Below, piece after piece: positions 11,383 to 23,800 of a DNA stretch of 64,000 nucleotides (its first letter is position 1; every line of letters begins with the position of its first letter). The position numbers and the translations under genes are program-made. The notes beneath the pieces were generated by a model, which searched no databases, was not told where the DNA came from, and saw nothing but the letters and a program-made list of their open reading frames with translations. Source of the stretch: Lolium rigidum (Eukaryota > Streptophyta > Magnoliopsida > Poales > Poaceae); the NCBI RefSeq assembly GCF_022539505.1, contig NC_061508.1:36884256-36948255 (forward strand), in the 5' to 3' direction.

Positions 11383-11955
11383 GCGAGATGGGGCTACATC
11401 TTTAAATTAGAGTAAGGTTCCCCGCCATATCCTCGCTCGCTCTGGTTATGTGTCTAGCATTCAGTTAGTTTGCTGTTCAGGTCTAGCTCTTCCGATATAC
11501 AAATCTCATTTTTGGTGTTGATTACTCTCTGGTGCGCTCGCGACTACTTCTCGTTTATATATTACAACAAAGTCTATTACAATAAACTCTATTACAAACC
11601 TTATCTTTGGTGTTCATTACTCTCTGGTGCGCTTGATTTTTTGGCCTTCATGCGCAATGCGTCTTTAGCTCACCCCAATGCTCGTCGGTACATTGCTTAA
11701 GTACATATTGCCTAAGTACATATTTCTAATTATTACTACCTTTTATGTTCTTTGCACTACTATGGATAATTATCAATAGACCGGTAAACTCTTTTTTTAA
11801 AGGAGTAGGACATCAGATCATCAATCAATAAAAGCAAGAAATTGCTTACATGGATCAACAAAACCACAAAGGGGCTTATTTTAGTTGACGCGCGTACGCA
11901 GCACACATTGGTATGTACAAGGATGCCCTTCAACCACACGGAGAAGAGACACCTA
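11383..11955. other. Intergenic, no gene seen
   Basis: This lies between the LTR and gene 1. It contains an imperfect internal repeat (ATTACTCTCTGGTGCGCT at about 11520 and again near 11616) and a short AAGTACATATT repeat near 11700. No open frame has a recognisable product. Confidence 0.6.
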
Positions 11956-12321
11956 TCAGAACCCGACAGTGACGACCGGGCCGAACGATGCAGCGCGGGA
12001 GCACTCGACGCCGGCGGGCGCGTTCAGGGCGCCCAGGAGCGCCCTGCCCTCGATGAGCTCGCGGAGAGCCTTGGCATAGCTGGCGCGCAGCCGCCGGAGC
12101 GTCCGTCGGTACAGCGCAGCCAGCCACCGCACTCGCACCCGCCGCAGCGCGCCTAGGAACCTCCGCCTCTGCGTTCCACCACCGCCGCCTCCCGCACTGC
12201 CCAGCCTCGCCACCGCCATCCTCTTCCTCCGTCCGTCGCTCGCGGCCGCCGCCGTCTGCGTCCTCCGTCGCCGAGGAATGCGGAACATCATGGCCTTCCT
12301 CGCTGCCCCAACGTCCACCAT
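11956..12321 (-). CDS. Small arginine-rich protein, array copy 1 (121 aa)
   Basis: Intronless. The start is the ATG at 12321-12319, which aligns with the starts of the other three copies; a longer frame begins upstream in the promoter and is not used. The protein has a MVDVGAARKAMMF N-terminus, an RRRR basic cluster, an AAAASDGRRKRMAVARL segment, a glycine run, and a highly basic predicted helix (QRRRFLGALRRVRVRWLAALYRR). It is about 75% alike to copies 2-4 by eye up to KALREL, then has an unrelated C-terminus (ending SFGPVVTVGF). There is no signal peptide or membrane segment; the tryptophan/leucine/arginine periodicity suggests an amphipathic helix. I do not recognise the family and assign no function. 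It lies in the oldest unit of the array. Confidence 0.6.
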   Translation of the reverse strand: MVDVGAARKAMMFRIPRRRRTQTAAAASDGRRKRMAVARLGSAGGGGGGTQRRRFLGALRRVRVRWLAALYRRTLRRLRASYAKALRELIEGRALLGALNAPAGVECSRAASFGPVVTVGF

Positions 12322-12645
12322 ATAGATCAAAATGTAGATGTATCTAGAGATAGCTTGAGGGCTCGATCTCTCTCTCGTTTGCTTCTCCTTCTTGCTACGG
12401 GAAGCAGCTATATATACTCCCCATCTGTGAGTCATCTTGCTTGTAAGTGAGGCGCAACCACGCTAGCTATATATGGTGCCCCGTCATCTGTCTACGACAT
12501 TTGAATTGTAGTACTAGTAAGATAATCTAGTGTATAACTTAATCAACATCAGATGGTGTCTTCTCTTTATCTTGAAGGGTGATGTACTGCTAGCTGCGTC
12601 CTATGGAGTACTTAAGGGCCGGCATTGACCAGCGTGACGTGGTCA
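12322..12645 (-). promoter_or_regulatory. Promoter region of copy 1
   Basis: A TATATATA box is at 12409-12416, 88 bp or more before the ATG, inside a conserved TAGCTGCTTC context. A TGACGT core is at 12635-12640, inside a near-palindrome CGTGACGTGGTCACC. Both the TATA context and TGACGT recur at similar distances in copies 2-4. TGACGT is the core bound by TGA-type bZIP factors (family knowledge); use here is inferred. Confidence 0.5.
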
Positions 12646-12825
12646 CCTGGATCTATATACAAGCAGGTGGTTTGGTTAGTTAGCTAGTTACAACAACTAA
12701 TACAGTATATATAACTATACTTACTCTCGCAATTCAGATGCCCTAATCTGTCCAGCCATTGACTCATACGTGTATACAGTCAGAACAACATTAGGTATTG
12801 TACATGCTAGAGATTAAGCTATTCC

Positions 12826-13677
12826 CTCTACCCGGCGATGAAGATCTAGTCGACGACGAGGAGCGAGCGGCGAAGGGGCCACCGGTGAATACCGAGCCTT
12901 GACTTCGTTCTTGGCGGATGATGGCGGCGGCTTTTGGCGTCGTTCCCCTGTGACGGCATCATCTTTGCTGGCCACTCCGTTTGCTCTCGCTGAGTTGGGA
13001 ACTCGCGGCTGTCGGTGAAAACCGTGTCAAGATTGGCGGGCGATGGCGGCGTTAAGCGTCGCTTCCTTCTTGAAGGCATCATCGTCGCAGTCCGCGGGAA
13101 CGCACTCGTGCTCCGGGGGAGACCTTAGATCCAGCCAGGATCGGACGATGACGGCGCTTCCTGCGTCGTGTTACCTCTTGCGGCATCGTTTTTGGAGCAG
13201 CGGCTGGATGGAGGTGGTTTTTGGTGGAGTGGTGTTCATCTACCATGTTGTCGTCGATGATTCTCAGCGGCGTGGAGCTGCGGGGTATCGAAGACGGGCA
13301 AGGATTGCTGGACGCGGGTAGGATGGTGGAGCTGTTTGGTGTTATGGTGACATCGACGGCAGGCCTGACACGGTAATACGTTGATCTCGCTTGGAGATTG
13401 GTTCGAGATAGATGACGGTTGCGAACTCTGCGACGTGTGCAATAGTACACCCTCAGAGTTTTGTTTTTTGGATGATGTGTGTTGGTGTACCGTCAGGGAG
13501 TATGGCCTTGTTCATGGTCCCCCCTTCATCGTAGGTATAGCGATTTGTCGCTAGGAAGGAGGCTTCGAGATTGATCTTTGTATTCTCCTTATAAGGCATT
13601 GCGAATAATTTAATAAAGAAAAAGCTGTGTGCATCCTTTGGATGCAGAGGCTGGAGCTATGCTCCTTGATCGAAAAA
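12826..13677 (+). mobile_element. 5'-truncated LINE-like retroposon, 852 bp
   Basis: Flanked by a 17-bp target duplication AGAGATTAAGCTATTCC (12809-12825 and 13678-13694) and ending in an A tail after GATCG. The 3' end carries GCTGTGTGCATCCTTTGGATGCAGAGGC-type sequence (positions 13624-13651), common at the ends of grass LINE-related retroposons. The body is GC-rich with short internal GATGACGGCG-like repeats and no conserved ORF. It was mobilised by LINE machinery (inferred from duplication and tail). Confidence 0.8.
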
Positions 13678-13694
13678 AGAGATTAAGCTATTCC

Positions 13695-14200
13695 GGAATA
13701 AGAACTCGACTATGTTTCTTCCAGTGACCAGCTCGATCTCGACTACTTGCTGCAAGATAAGCTCGATAACGCATCCGAATAAACAAAGCTTCGTTATACA
13801 ACCGTCCACCACCTAAGCTAAGCTAACATTCGAGCTTAATCATTGACGAACTGATCGTCATTGACTCGTCCATTTGTTAAGAGCGTATGCAAGCTACTAC
13901 CGCCTGGTCAATGGGCCGAGAACCTGTCGAGAAATTAAAATTGCCAACATTCAGATGGAACTGGGGCAGTGGCGATCCTTACAAATTAAGAGTTAAGTGG
14001 AGTTTCTCACATAGAAGAACATCTAAGATAGAGCATGCCAGACAAATAGTTTTTGTAGAAAAACTCTCTTGCGGCCAAAGAAGAGCATTATTCAAGACTT
14101 CCAAAAGTCAAATGACACAAAATATATTTTCAAGAAGTATTCCCTACAGAAAAATCATTTTATCTCACGTTAGCCTTATCGTCGTACCGATTCAATCGTG
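13695..14200. repeat. Paralogous upstream segment of array unit 1
   Basis: It aligns with about 32890-33350 in unit 2, 38630-39110 in unit 3 and 45910-46268 plus 58298-58420 in unit 4. These share CATTGACT(T/C)GTC(T/C)ATTTGTTAAGAG and GAGAAATTAAAATTGC. It is non-coding by appearance. It shows that unit 1 is a diverged member of the same tandem array. Confidence 0.75.
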
Positions 14201-16366
14201 ACGATTGCTTTGGTGTCCTACCCCTCAGCTCCGTGGTTCTGAAAAGTTGAAGCTGCTCCAGTTTTTGGTATAAATACATGGAGTTGGTTTCGTGAAACAT
14301 AAAAATGCGGAGCGGCTGTAGTTTACGTTCCACTGCCACCGATAAGTGACCGAAACCTTACACACATCTTATCTCTCTCCTCCCTCCTCTCCCGGGACAT
14401 TTCCCAATGTCCAGACTCTTTCCCGATTTAACTTCACCGCACCGTGATTCACGTCTGTCGCCACCAAATCGAGGCCGTCGGCGGACGAATCGACTTACCT
14501 TCTACTGGTTCGATCTCGGCGTCTGCGATAGCAAGCTCCTGGCGGCGGCGGAAAGGTCATAGCAGTAGTAGCGAGCTACAACTCGATTTGCGCGGCGGCG
14601 AGAACGGATTGGACAAGCTCGACTCCAGCGAATGGTATGACGATTCGTTCGCCGGCGGCCTCGATTTCAGTAGCGGCAGACATGAATTGTGATGCGGTGA
14701 ATTTAAATCGGGGAAGAGTATGGGCGTTGGGAAATATGCCCGAGAGAGGAGGGGATAGCGGTAACTTATTGCTGGCAGTGGGACATAAATAAACAGCCGC
14801 TCCGTGTTTTTCTGTATCACGGAACCAAAGGATTTGCATGTCTGTCATCTAACGACGCAAACCAACCGAACAGTAAAGCCCTCGCCTGAAGAACGCGATT
14901 CAAATCCCATCGCGATCCGAGAAATCCCTCCCGGGTCGTCCCCGCTCGGGCGACTCCGGAGGCGGCCGCCTTCTCTCACCCCGCCTCCCTCTCAACGCCC
15001 CCGGCCAGGCCGCTGTCGTCGCCGGCGGTGGCGGCGGTGGCGGCGCCCATCCCACCATATGGTGGAGGGCAGTGGAGGAGGCGCGTTCCGCCAGCGCATC
15101 CGGGCGGGGAGGTGTTGCGACGGGCGGGCATGGCTTGGAGGATGTGGAGGCGAGGCGACGGGGAGCGGGATGCTGGCGGTGGGCGGCGGCGCGGCGAGCT
15201 GGCGGCAGCGCTGGTCCGATCTGGACCCGATTTGGACCAAAGGTCCTGGTCATTGCTTCGTCGTCTACGGTCTGCCGCGACGACGGCATTGGCCGATTCG
15301 CTCGGGCGATCATGGGCAGCGCCGCCGGTCCTGGCCGGGGAACGCAACCTGCTGCCGAGTCTTCTTCTCTGCGGCCGCCATGGGCTTGGCGGCGATGCTA
15401 AGCTAGGTGATAACCTCCTTCGTCGTCATCGGGCGGCGGATGGCGGCGTGGGGGCCGGTTCGTCCGCGTCGAAGAATAAAGGTGGCGGTTCTACGATTCT
15501 TCTCGCACCAAGTTTGAAGATCTGTCGGATGCTTGTTCCAACCAGTCTGGGTGGATTGTCGTGTTCCGGAAACGGCCCTGCCGGCGAAATTCATTATGCG
15601 ATCAATGCCTGAGATTGCTGGATTGGGTGTTTTCGGTCGTGCGCACCCATGTTTTTTTATCTGGCCGTTTGGTTTCAGAGGAAGCGCCTCGAAGCTCTGT
15701 TGGCTGTTAATATCATGGAGCTCGTTTCTTTTCATGGTGCTAGCAGAGAAGGTCATCAAGCCGAGATAGGTGGAACAACTATGATGGTCGGATCTTGGTG
15801 CTGAGGTGGAATTGTCTTGGCGATTCATGACTTGTAACAGCGACTGGTATGTGGAGGTGGCTGCACAGGAGAAGTTCAGAGTCTTATCTTTCAGGGTGAA
15901 AACCCAAGGTCTGGCCTCAATTGGTTGTGCCTGACAATGTTCTTGTTGGAGACTGAGAGAGATGACTTTCTTCAGGGTGAAAATCTAAGATCTATGATCG
16001 GGCGACGACAGCGTTTCTGCACTGTTTCCTTCTTGGAGGCGTCGCTTATGGAGAAGCAGAGCTTCTAGTATTGTCTTGGCGGTGTCAGTCTTGCTGTTTC
16101 AAGTTATGGATCTCTATAGCGAGACCTTTCTTTTTTTGTAATTATTTTCTCTTTTTTGGCTGTGTGCATCCTTTATGTCATTAGGGCATGATGCTGTTGC
16201 AGAGGCTGGGTGTAATTGATATCCCCGTAATATTAATATATGATCTTTATCGAAAAAAACTCCACATATTTATACCAAAAAAGATGAAGCAGCTCTAACT
16301 TTTCTGTATCAACTCCAACTTTTCAGAACCGTGGAGCTGAGGGAGAGGGCACCGGAGCACACCTCA
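14201..16366. mobile_element. Mutator-like element with very long terminal inverted repeats
   Basis: A 9-bp target duplication TCAATCGTG (14192-14200 and 16367-16375) encloses an element whose left arm (about 14205-14520) can be read again, reversed and complemented, in its right arm. The right arm is split in two, 16259-16366 (outer part) and about 14630-14826 (inner part), by a later retroposon. Without that insertion the element is about 740 bp, almost all of it inverted repeat around a loop of roughly 110 bp. Units 2-4 have an uninterrupted AATTCAATCGT(A/G)CCACCC at the same place, i.e. empty sites. No transposase is present; it is non-autonomous. Confidence 0.8.
14828..16258 (+). mobile_element. 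GC-rich LINE-like retroposon nested in the MULE
   Basis: It sits inside the right arm of the MULE and ends GATCTTTATCG followed by seven A. It shares GGCTGTGTGCATCCTTT and GCAGAGGCTGG with the tail of the retroposon at 12826-13677. The 5' half (about 14900-15400) is strongly GC-rich with several overlapping open frames on both strands, none with recognisable domains. The left boundary is approximate, deduced from where the MULE arm breaks off; I could not identify a target duplication. Confidence 0.6.
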
Positions 16367-16518
16367 TCAATCGTGCCACCCTTCTATCTCATGAAACACC
16401 ATCCACATCAGTACGGTTAACAGACCACAAAAAGTGAACCTAAAAACATAGGAACGTGTAACTATGGCCTCAATTTCGGGACCAAAATGAGTTAGATTTA
16501 ACAACTGAAGGAAGTTCA

Positions 16519-17034
16519 CTATATTTTTTTCTCATAAGGTGAAAAATAAAAGCACACACATGTGCCTACTGCTATTGTAGTTGCTGATTTAGTACGATGT
16601 GACTCCATGTTTGCTTCTCGCCGTTCGTGGCGGCTAACCGTAGCCGATAAGAAGTTCCCCTTATTCACCGGAATTTTCTTGATAATCATGCAATGCTTAC
16701 CCTTCATTAGTCCTTCGTTTATTTGCTTGATAGTAGTAGTATTCAGGCAATCTGTTGTGAGTAGTAAGCAACGAATATGCAGATCCTCGCCTAGGGATAG
16801 AGCTGCAGAGCATGCCAACATCTCCAAGGCCTCAGGATCAAATCCCCTCAAAATACTGGCATATGCTCCCATGGACAGACCAATACAGTCACGCCACACC
16901 ATCCCTACTGCATTGTTGTTGCCCGATCTTGCCACTGCACCATCAGCATTCAGCTTCGACACCCCCTCCGTTGGTGGTTTACACTTCTCCTGCACCCCTA
17001 CAAGCTTCAGAGTCTGCTTCTCTTCCCCTTTCAC
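16519..17034 (-). pseudogene. LINE RNase H-like domain remnant
   Basis: The minus-strand frame reads CKPPTEGVSKLNADGAVARSG, then VWRDCIGLSMGAYA, PEALEMLACSAALSLGEDL and LLLTTDCLN, the order found in the RVT_3-type RNase H domain at the end of many plant LINE ORF2s (aspartate in NADGA, glutamate in PEALE, aspartate in TTDC). The end, with RHERREANMESHR, also fits. No other LINE sequence adjoins, so this is a decayed 3' fragment. Confidence 0.7.
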
Positions 17035-17443
17035 TTAAGATAGCTCACATAAATACCGACATCTCTACTAATAAGTTACGGATCGGTGGTGTTGGTAGGT
17101 CAAAAAAACCGGTATAAATTTTCGTCCGTCAAAAAAACCGGCCAGAAAACCAGAAGGAAAACAATCAGCGCAACGCCCACGCCTTCCTCCTTCCAAAGCA
17201 AGCCTGGTACCAACAGTTTCCGATCGAAACACGATCTGCTCTTGCCATCCGTGGTATGTCAGGAAGCTGAATCCATCACGAAGTCCTTCCCGTCCTCGAT
17301 GCTTCAATAAAAATCGCACCGACACCGAAGCAGACCTAAAGCCTCCTACCGCCTGGCCGCCAATCCCTCCATCACAAGGGACCCCTTTGCTCGATTACTC
17401 GCCGCCGTCTCTGAATTCGCCGTCCAGGAGAGTAACCCAAACG
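17035..17443. other. No gene recognised
   Basis: This is mixed sequence before the interrupted ORF, with two AAAAAAACCGG repeats near 17101-17142 and a proline-rich-looking plus frame without family resemblance. Confidence 0.5.
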
Positions 17444-17533
17444 ATGGATGCGAGCTTCGCAGCATTAGCGATAAGGTCGCAGGCGCCACCGACCATGGAG
17501 TCCGCGCCCCAAAGCAGCTTCCTGATCATCAAG

Positions 17534-20500
17534 CAATCCCGCGCCGCCGCCATTAGCGCCGTCCGATAGCAACTCGCCGCCGCCCAACAACCTAGCGCCG
17601 CCTGCCACCAACCGCGTTCCGCCGCCATTGGCGCCCACCTCCTCTGATCCTCATCCTCCGTATCATTCTTCTCCTGCTTTCAGAGATTCGACGCCGCTAT
17701 TTGAGCGTGCGATTATTCTCCGTTTTGTTCGAGATGGATTCATCATTCGTACACCAGGGATCGCGATTTGGGAGGGTTCGATCTCACGCCTTTACGATTT
17801 GGGTCGTAATTTTGTTACCGAGGTGGATGACAATGTTTCTGTTCCTCCGGTTGGATCAGCGCGGGAGTGTGGAGGATTTCAAATCCTGTTTGGCCCGATT
17901 ATTGGTTGTGGGTTGGATCGAATTTTCTTGGATCGAGCCCAGCGTTCCCGTTCGCTCATCGGTCGTAATTGTGAGTGGATCGTGCGGAGTCATGGGGCTT
18001 CAGATTATTCGATGGCGTCGTCTGTTGGGCCACAGCCCACTACTGTTCATCGGGCCACGCCTTTAGCTTCCACAGCGGACAGGATTAGGGTTAACCCTAA
18101 TTCATTTGGTACGGGAGCAGTTGTTTTCGTCACATCGCCTCCACCCACCAGATCTGATCTCCCCCAACCATCTCCACCTCGTCGCTGGTCTGGAACAACC
18201 ACTGGTGATAGTAGATCTTTTGCTCAGATTGTTGCCTTGCCACGGATGGATCGAAGATTTGGAGGGCCGCGCAGATCTTCTCCAAGAAGAAGCAACTACT
18301 TCGGCTATCGGCCAAGAGCTGGATCTGATGCAGATCGAAGGGATGAACAGCGTCGGTGGGAAGATGAGCGCCGCCGTGACGAAGATTGGCGTCGCGAAGA
18401 CGAGAATCGGCGCCGTGAAGAGGAGCGACGACATGCAGATCAAGAGCGTCTCCGATTCGAGGAGCGCAGGAGGCAGGACGAACGCAGGCGTCTGGATGAA
18501 GAGCGTCAACGCGAAGCAACCCGTATCTCGGAGAGGGTTGCACGCGAACGAGCTCTTGCTGAGAAATCCCGCAAAGATGAAGAAATGCGCGCTCGAGATC
18601 GATGGGCACATCGCTCGGAGATGGTTCCTGGTACCACCTCCAACTTCAACGCCACTCGATCTGCCGATGTAAGTCCTGTTGCTCCATCCTTGCCATCTTC
18701 TAATACTGCTGCAGCAGATGTTCATAGTCCTCAGTTGCAAAATCAGAATAGATCTGTCGTAGTTGCCGAGAGCTCTCAATCGCTTGTCTCTCTGCCGGAA
18801 CCGGTGGGGTCCTCTGTACCACCACCAGTTCCGGCCTCCACCACTGCTGTGACTAGAAGAGCTGATGTTCCTCTCAGAAACCTCTCCTGCTTTTACTGTA
18901 ATGGTGATCATCACATCTCTGTTTGTCAAGAAAGAGATCCGTGGGACTACAACGCCCCTTTCTTTGGCAGTGAGGAATTTGGGTCAGGGTTTTACTCTAT
19001 TCCAGTTCCTGAGGAAGATAACTATCCTGTCGAGCAGCTCAACTATGCTCATATCACTGTTGAAAAAGGTGAAGTCAATTGCAGAAATATCGAGCATGAG
19101 TTCAATGTCTGGGCTGAGTCTATGAAGATCAATTGGCGTTTCTTTGCAAAAGAAGTCTCTGCTACTGAGTTTAGAACAAGATTTCCATCTGCCAAGACGA
19201 TTGAAGAGCTGGCCCACTTTGGGAAATTGTTCATGAGAACTGTACCTGGTGCAATCATCAGTTTGGAGAAATGGGCTGGTGACATTGAACCAATTTCCAT
19301 CATGCAGGAGGCTTGGTTCAGGATTAAGGGCATCCCCATGAAATTCAGGAACAAGTCTACAGTGTATTATGTCTGCCAGCCTTGTAGGCAAACCCCTTGC
19401 TCTTGACAAGAATTATCTCAGACACTTTGCCTATGTGAGGGTAAAAATTGGCAGTCAGGACCTGGCCTTGGTGCCCAACTCCAGAATTGGTGAAATAAAG
19501 AAAGGGTTCTATGAGTTCCAATATTCCAGGGAACTGTTTGACCCTTCTTCTAATACTGGCAACAAGACTGCTGTTCCTGCTGATGCTCAAGGTGGTGAAG
19601 GTGATCAGGGGACTCCCAAAAGGCAGAGAACAGGCATGCAAGATTCTGATGCAGGTTCTCAATCTGCTCCTCCCAAAGTTTCTGGAAATTACAAGGGTTC
19701 TCACAGGCAAAATACTATGCATGAATCTCCTATCCCTAGGAAAGATACTGGTAAAAGGAAATTATTTGAGCTGGAGCTTCCATGTGCCTCTGAGAAGAAT
19801 TTGGTTCCCACATCTTGTGTCCCTGATAGCCCTCCTCTTTCAGAAGTTCACAAGGAGGTGGTTGGGGCACTTGCATCCCTTCCTTCTCAATCTGCTGAAA
19901 GTTCTTCTTCACAGAGAGCTGCTGACTCTTACAAGCAATTTCTTACTTCATTGGCTAGATCTAATAGTGACAAAGCCTTCACGATTCAGAAGGAGTACAA
20001 GAATCTTCTTGATCCTATTGCTGAAAATGTCAATGAAGAGAGTGATCCTGTTGATGAACTGGTGGATTATGATAGCAGTGACAACTCACAGGATTCTGAT
20101 ACTCCATATTTAACTCAGGGACAGGGGATCCTTGCTTTGGCTGCTCCATCCCTTATATCTGAGAGGACTGCAGTTGTTATTCCTGTTGATGGTCCACGAC
20201 TCGAGCATGATTCACAAGAAGAACCTCTCTCACAGGTTGATAATCCCATCATTGATATTCCAGGTGCTGGCAACCCTTCTTCTGGTGGAAATCAACAGCA
20301 TCCTGCTCCCAGGATGAGTTCAAGGGTTGGAGCCAGAGGCACTCATACCTCAAGGATTGGATCTAGTGTCATGGAGAATACTGAAGCCAGCAATATCCCA
20401 GGTACAAATTTAAATACTCACAACTCCTTTGCTTTATTAGATGATGAGGAGATCTTAGCTAGAGCTCTTGAAATGGGAGTTTGTCCTACTTCTTTTTCTC

Positions 20501-20874
20501 TTGAAAATGTTAATTACCTGAAAGATTTAGAAATTGCTAGACATAATATGGATGTGGTACAAACATCTGTTGTGAATTCCAATGATGTCGACTCAAATCC
20601 AATCTTGCTGCTGGGTCTGGGTGAGGAACAAAGTGATAGTGACAGAGATATAGAAGAGGAGACCTTCACTCCTGTTTTATCCAGAAGGAAAAGGAGAAAT
20701 AAAAAGTCTGCCTGTAAGATTGGGAGAAGTGGAACACAGTTGACATCAGGTGATGTCACTTTGGGAGCACAATCAACATCAAGTGCTGCCCAGGTGAAAG
20801 CAAGAAATGATCACCCTTTGTGTGGCATTATTGCTGGAACCAGAAATAGGAAACAAAATCCAAAGTATCTATGA
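17534..20874 (+). pseudogene. LINE ORF1 (RNA-binding protein), frameshifted
   Basis: ORF1 protein binds the LINE RNA. There is no ATG at the start; the frame is open from the 5' edge. In order: a proline/serine-rich head; a long Arg/Glu/Asp coil at about 18310-18610 (repeats such as EERRRQDERRRLDEERQ); a knuckle CFYCNGDHHISVC at about 18885-18923; a DUF4283-like region (NWRFFAKEVSATEFRTRFPS...AWFRIKGIP) to about 19345; and, after a one-base frameshift at about 19370-19400, the segment LVGKPLALDKNYLRHFAYVRVKIG, usual in these proteins. An acidic, serine-rich tail follows, ending KIGRSGTQLTS and beyond. The stop is TGA at 20872-20874, overlapping the ORF2 ATG. Confidence 0.85.
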
Positions 20875-23800
20875 TAGGTGCTTCCATGAACTGCAGAGGT
20901 GTTGGAAAAAAGGGGATGAGTGCCTTCCTGGCAAATTTGATCAAAGAGCAACAAATTGGATTTTATTGGTCTTCGGGAAACAATTAAAAAAGATTATTCT
21001 TCTGCTTTTTCGGAAGAATTGACCCCGGTGGTGATTTTGATTGGAAATGGATCAGTTCTGTTGGCAGAAGTGGAGGTATCCTGGGTGGTTTTAGGCTATC
21101 CAGGTTCACCATTTGTGATACTTCTGTTGGAAAATTTCATATCAAGGTTACCTTGCTTGACCTAAAAATAAATGTGAAATGGTGCTTCATTATCATCTAT
21201 GGAGCTGCTCAGGCCTCTGATAAAGAGGAATTTCTGGTGGAACTTGGTAACATTTGTAGCAATCAAACTCTACCAATTTTGGTTGGAGGTGATTTCAATA
21301 TCATGAGATTCTCCAATGAGAAGAACAAACCCATGTCTCATAACAAATGGTCAGATATTTTCAATTCCATCATTAATACCTGTGCCTTGAGAGAGATTCA
21401 TATGACTGGTGGTCAGTACACTTGGTCTAATAATCATTGTGATCCCACCCTGGAAAAACTAGACAGATTTTTGATGAGTAGCTCTTGGGAGGAACTTTTT
21501 CCTCTTGTAACAGTTCACAAGTTGGTGAGGGATGTCTCTGATCATAATCCCTTAATTTTAGATACTCTAGATATCATGGTGAGGAAAAGAGATTTTAGAT
21601 TCGAAAAAAGATGGCTCAAAGAGGATAATTTCCTAGACAGAGTCAAAAGATGCTGGGAGCAACCAGTTCATGCCGAGGACGATGCTGGACAGATTAATGA
21701 AGAAACTAAAAAATGTCAAGAAAGCTTTGAAAGGCTGGGGAGCTAATCTGAGAGGAGCAGATATCAAAAAGAAGAAAGATATTTCCACTGAATTGAAGGA
21801 ATTAGAGGAATTGGAAGAGACTGTTCCACTTTCTCCATCACAAAGGATAAGGAGAAGTACTTTGCAGCAGGAACTGTTGTCTGTATTGGATAATGAAGAA
21901 TCCTTTTGGAGACAAAGATCTAGAGAGAATTGGCTCCTCCATGGTGATAGTAATTCTGCTTTCTTTCACAGGGCTGCTAATGGGTGTAAACGAAAGAGAA
22001 CTATTTTTTCTCTGAAAGATAGGGATACAATTATCCAAGGTGATGCTGCTTTGTTGGAGCATGCTACTGCCTTTTACAAGGATTTATTTGGTCCAGATCA
22101 CCGACTGCGGGATTAGACCGAGAGATGATGTCCGGACTGAAAGAGAAAAACTCAATGTCCTTGATTGTGCTGAGATGGATAGACAATTTACCTTGGAAGA
22201 GATCAAAGATGTTATTGATCACATGGAGAAAAACAAAGCAATCTGGTCCCGATGGCTTTCCCATTGAATTTTATCAACATTGCTTTGGGAAATTGTTAAA
22301 TTTGATATCCTGCATGTTTTCAATGATTTATTTGATCATAAAATTGGCTTGGACAGAATTAATTATGGGGTCATTACCCTTATTCCGAAATCTGCTGATG
22401 CTGATGTCATTCAGAAGTTTAGGCCGATTTGTTTGTTACAAGTGTTTTTCAAGATTGTGACAAAAACTTTGACTGTTAGAGTTTCTCCTGTAATGGATAA
22501 GCTCTTACTCCCCTGCCAGACAGCTTTTATAAAAGGGAGATACATCTCAGATGGTGTGATGCTGCTGCAGGAAATCCTGAGAGAAGAAAAAACCAGGAAG
22601 AAACAGGGGGTAGTCTTAAAAATTGACTTTGAAAAAGCATATGATAAGGTAAACTGGGGGTTCCTGTTTGATTGTTGTAAACGAAAGGTTTCGAGTGATA
22701 ACTCGGATGCGGTGGATTAAAAAATCAGTTGCTTGGTGGGACCCTCAGTGTCAAGGTTAATGACAAGGTGGGCCCATATTTCACTAGTCATAAGGGAGTG
22801 AGGCAGGGTGATCCCTTTGCCCCCTTCCTATTTAATATGGCTGCTAACAGTCTGGCTAAAATGATCCATCTAGCTCAAGATAATGGGCTAATCACGAGTA
22901 CGGTCGATAATATGGTGCAGAATGGGGTTGCAATCCTGCAATATGCTGATGACACTATACTTTTACTACAAGATGATGTTCAGCAAGCAATCAATTTGAA
23001 GTTACTGTTGTACATTTTTGAATCCATGTCTGGATTGAAAATCAATTTTGACAAAAGTGAAGCTATGATGATTCTTGATGACAGTACAAAACAGAACTTC
23101 TTTGCTGAGCTGTTCAAATGTCAGATGGGCAGTTGGCCAATCAAATATTTGGGAACTCCTGTTTGTGCAAGAAGGGCCTCAGTGTCTGACATGAGATTCC
23201 TGGAGGAAAAAACCAAGAAAAAAATGTGTGGATGGATTGGCAATTCTATGTCCATTGGAGGAAGATTGGTCAAAATTGATGCTTGTTTAGCTAGCACTGC
23301 AGTGTATCAAATGTCCTTGAGGCTGCTGCACAAAACAAATATTGAACAGATTGATAAGCCTATTAGATCTTTCTTTTGGGCTGGAAGTGCTGATAAAAGG
23401 AAATATCACTTTGTGAAATGGAGATGGATTTGTAAGCCAAAGCAAAAAGGTGGCTTAGGTGTTAAAGATTTGACTAAATTTAATATTAGTCTGATGTGTA
23501 AGTGGTGGTGGAAGCTGGAGCATGACACTGGGCCTTGGCAGGATTTTATGAGGTTGAAATATTTGAGAGGAAAAGGCATCTACTTTGCAAAAAACAGACC
23601 TGGAGATTCTCCACTTTGGTCTGACATGTTAAAAGTCAGAGAATTATATCTCTATGGCAGGAGAATGAACGTTGGGAATGGTTTGTTAACCAGCTTTTGG
23701 GGAGATTCTTGGTGTAGTACAAGGCCTCTCAAAGATATGTTCCCTGTACTGTTTGATATTTGTAATGAACAAAGTATTACTGTGGCTGATGCTGCTGAGA

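Noticed and set aside
14804..15612. Overlapping 190-200 codon frames on the plus strand
   Set aside because: They lie in the GC-rich body of a retroposon with open frames on both strands and no domains.
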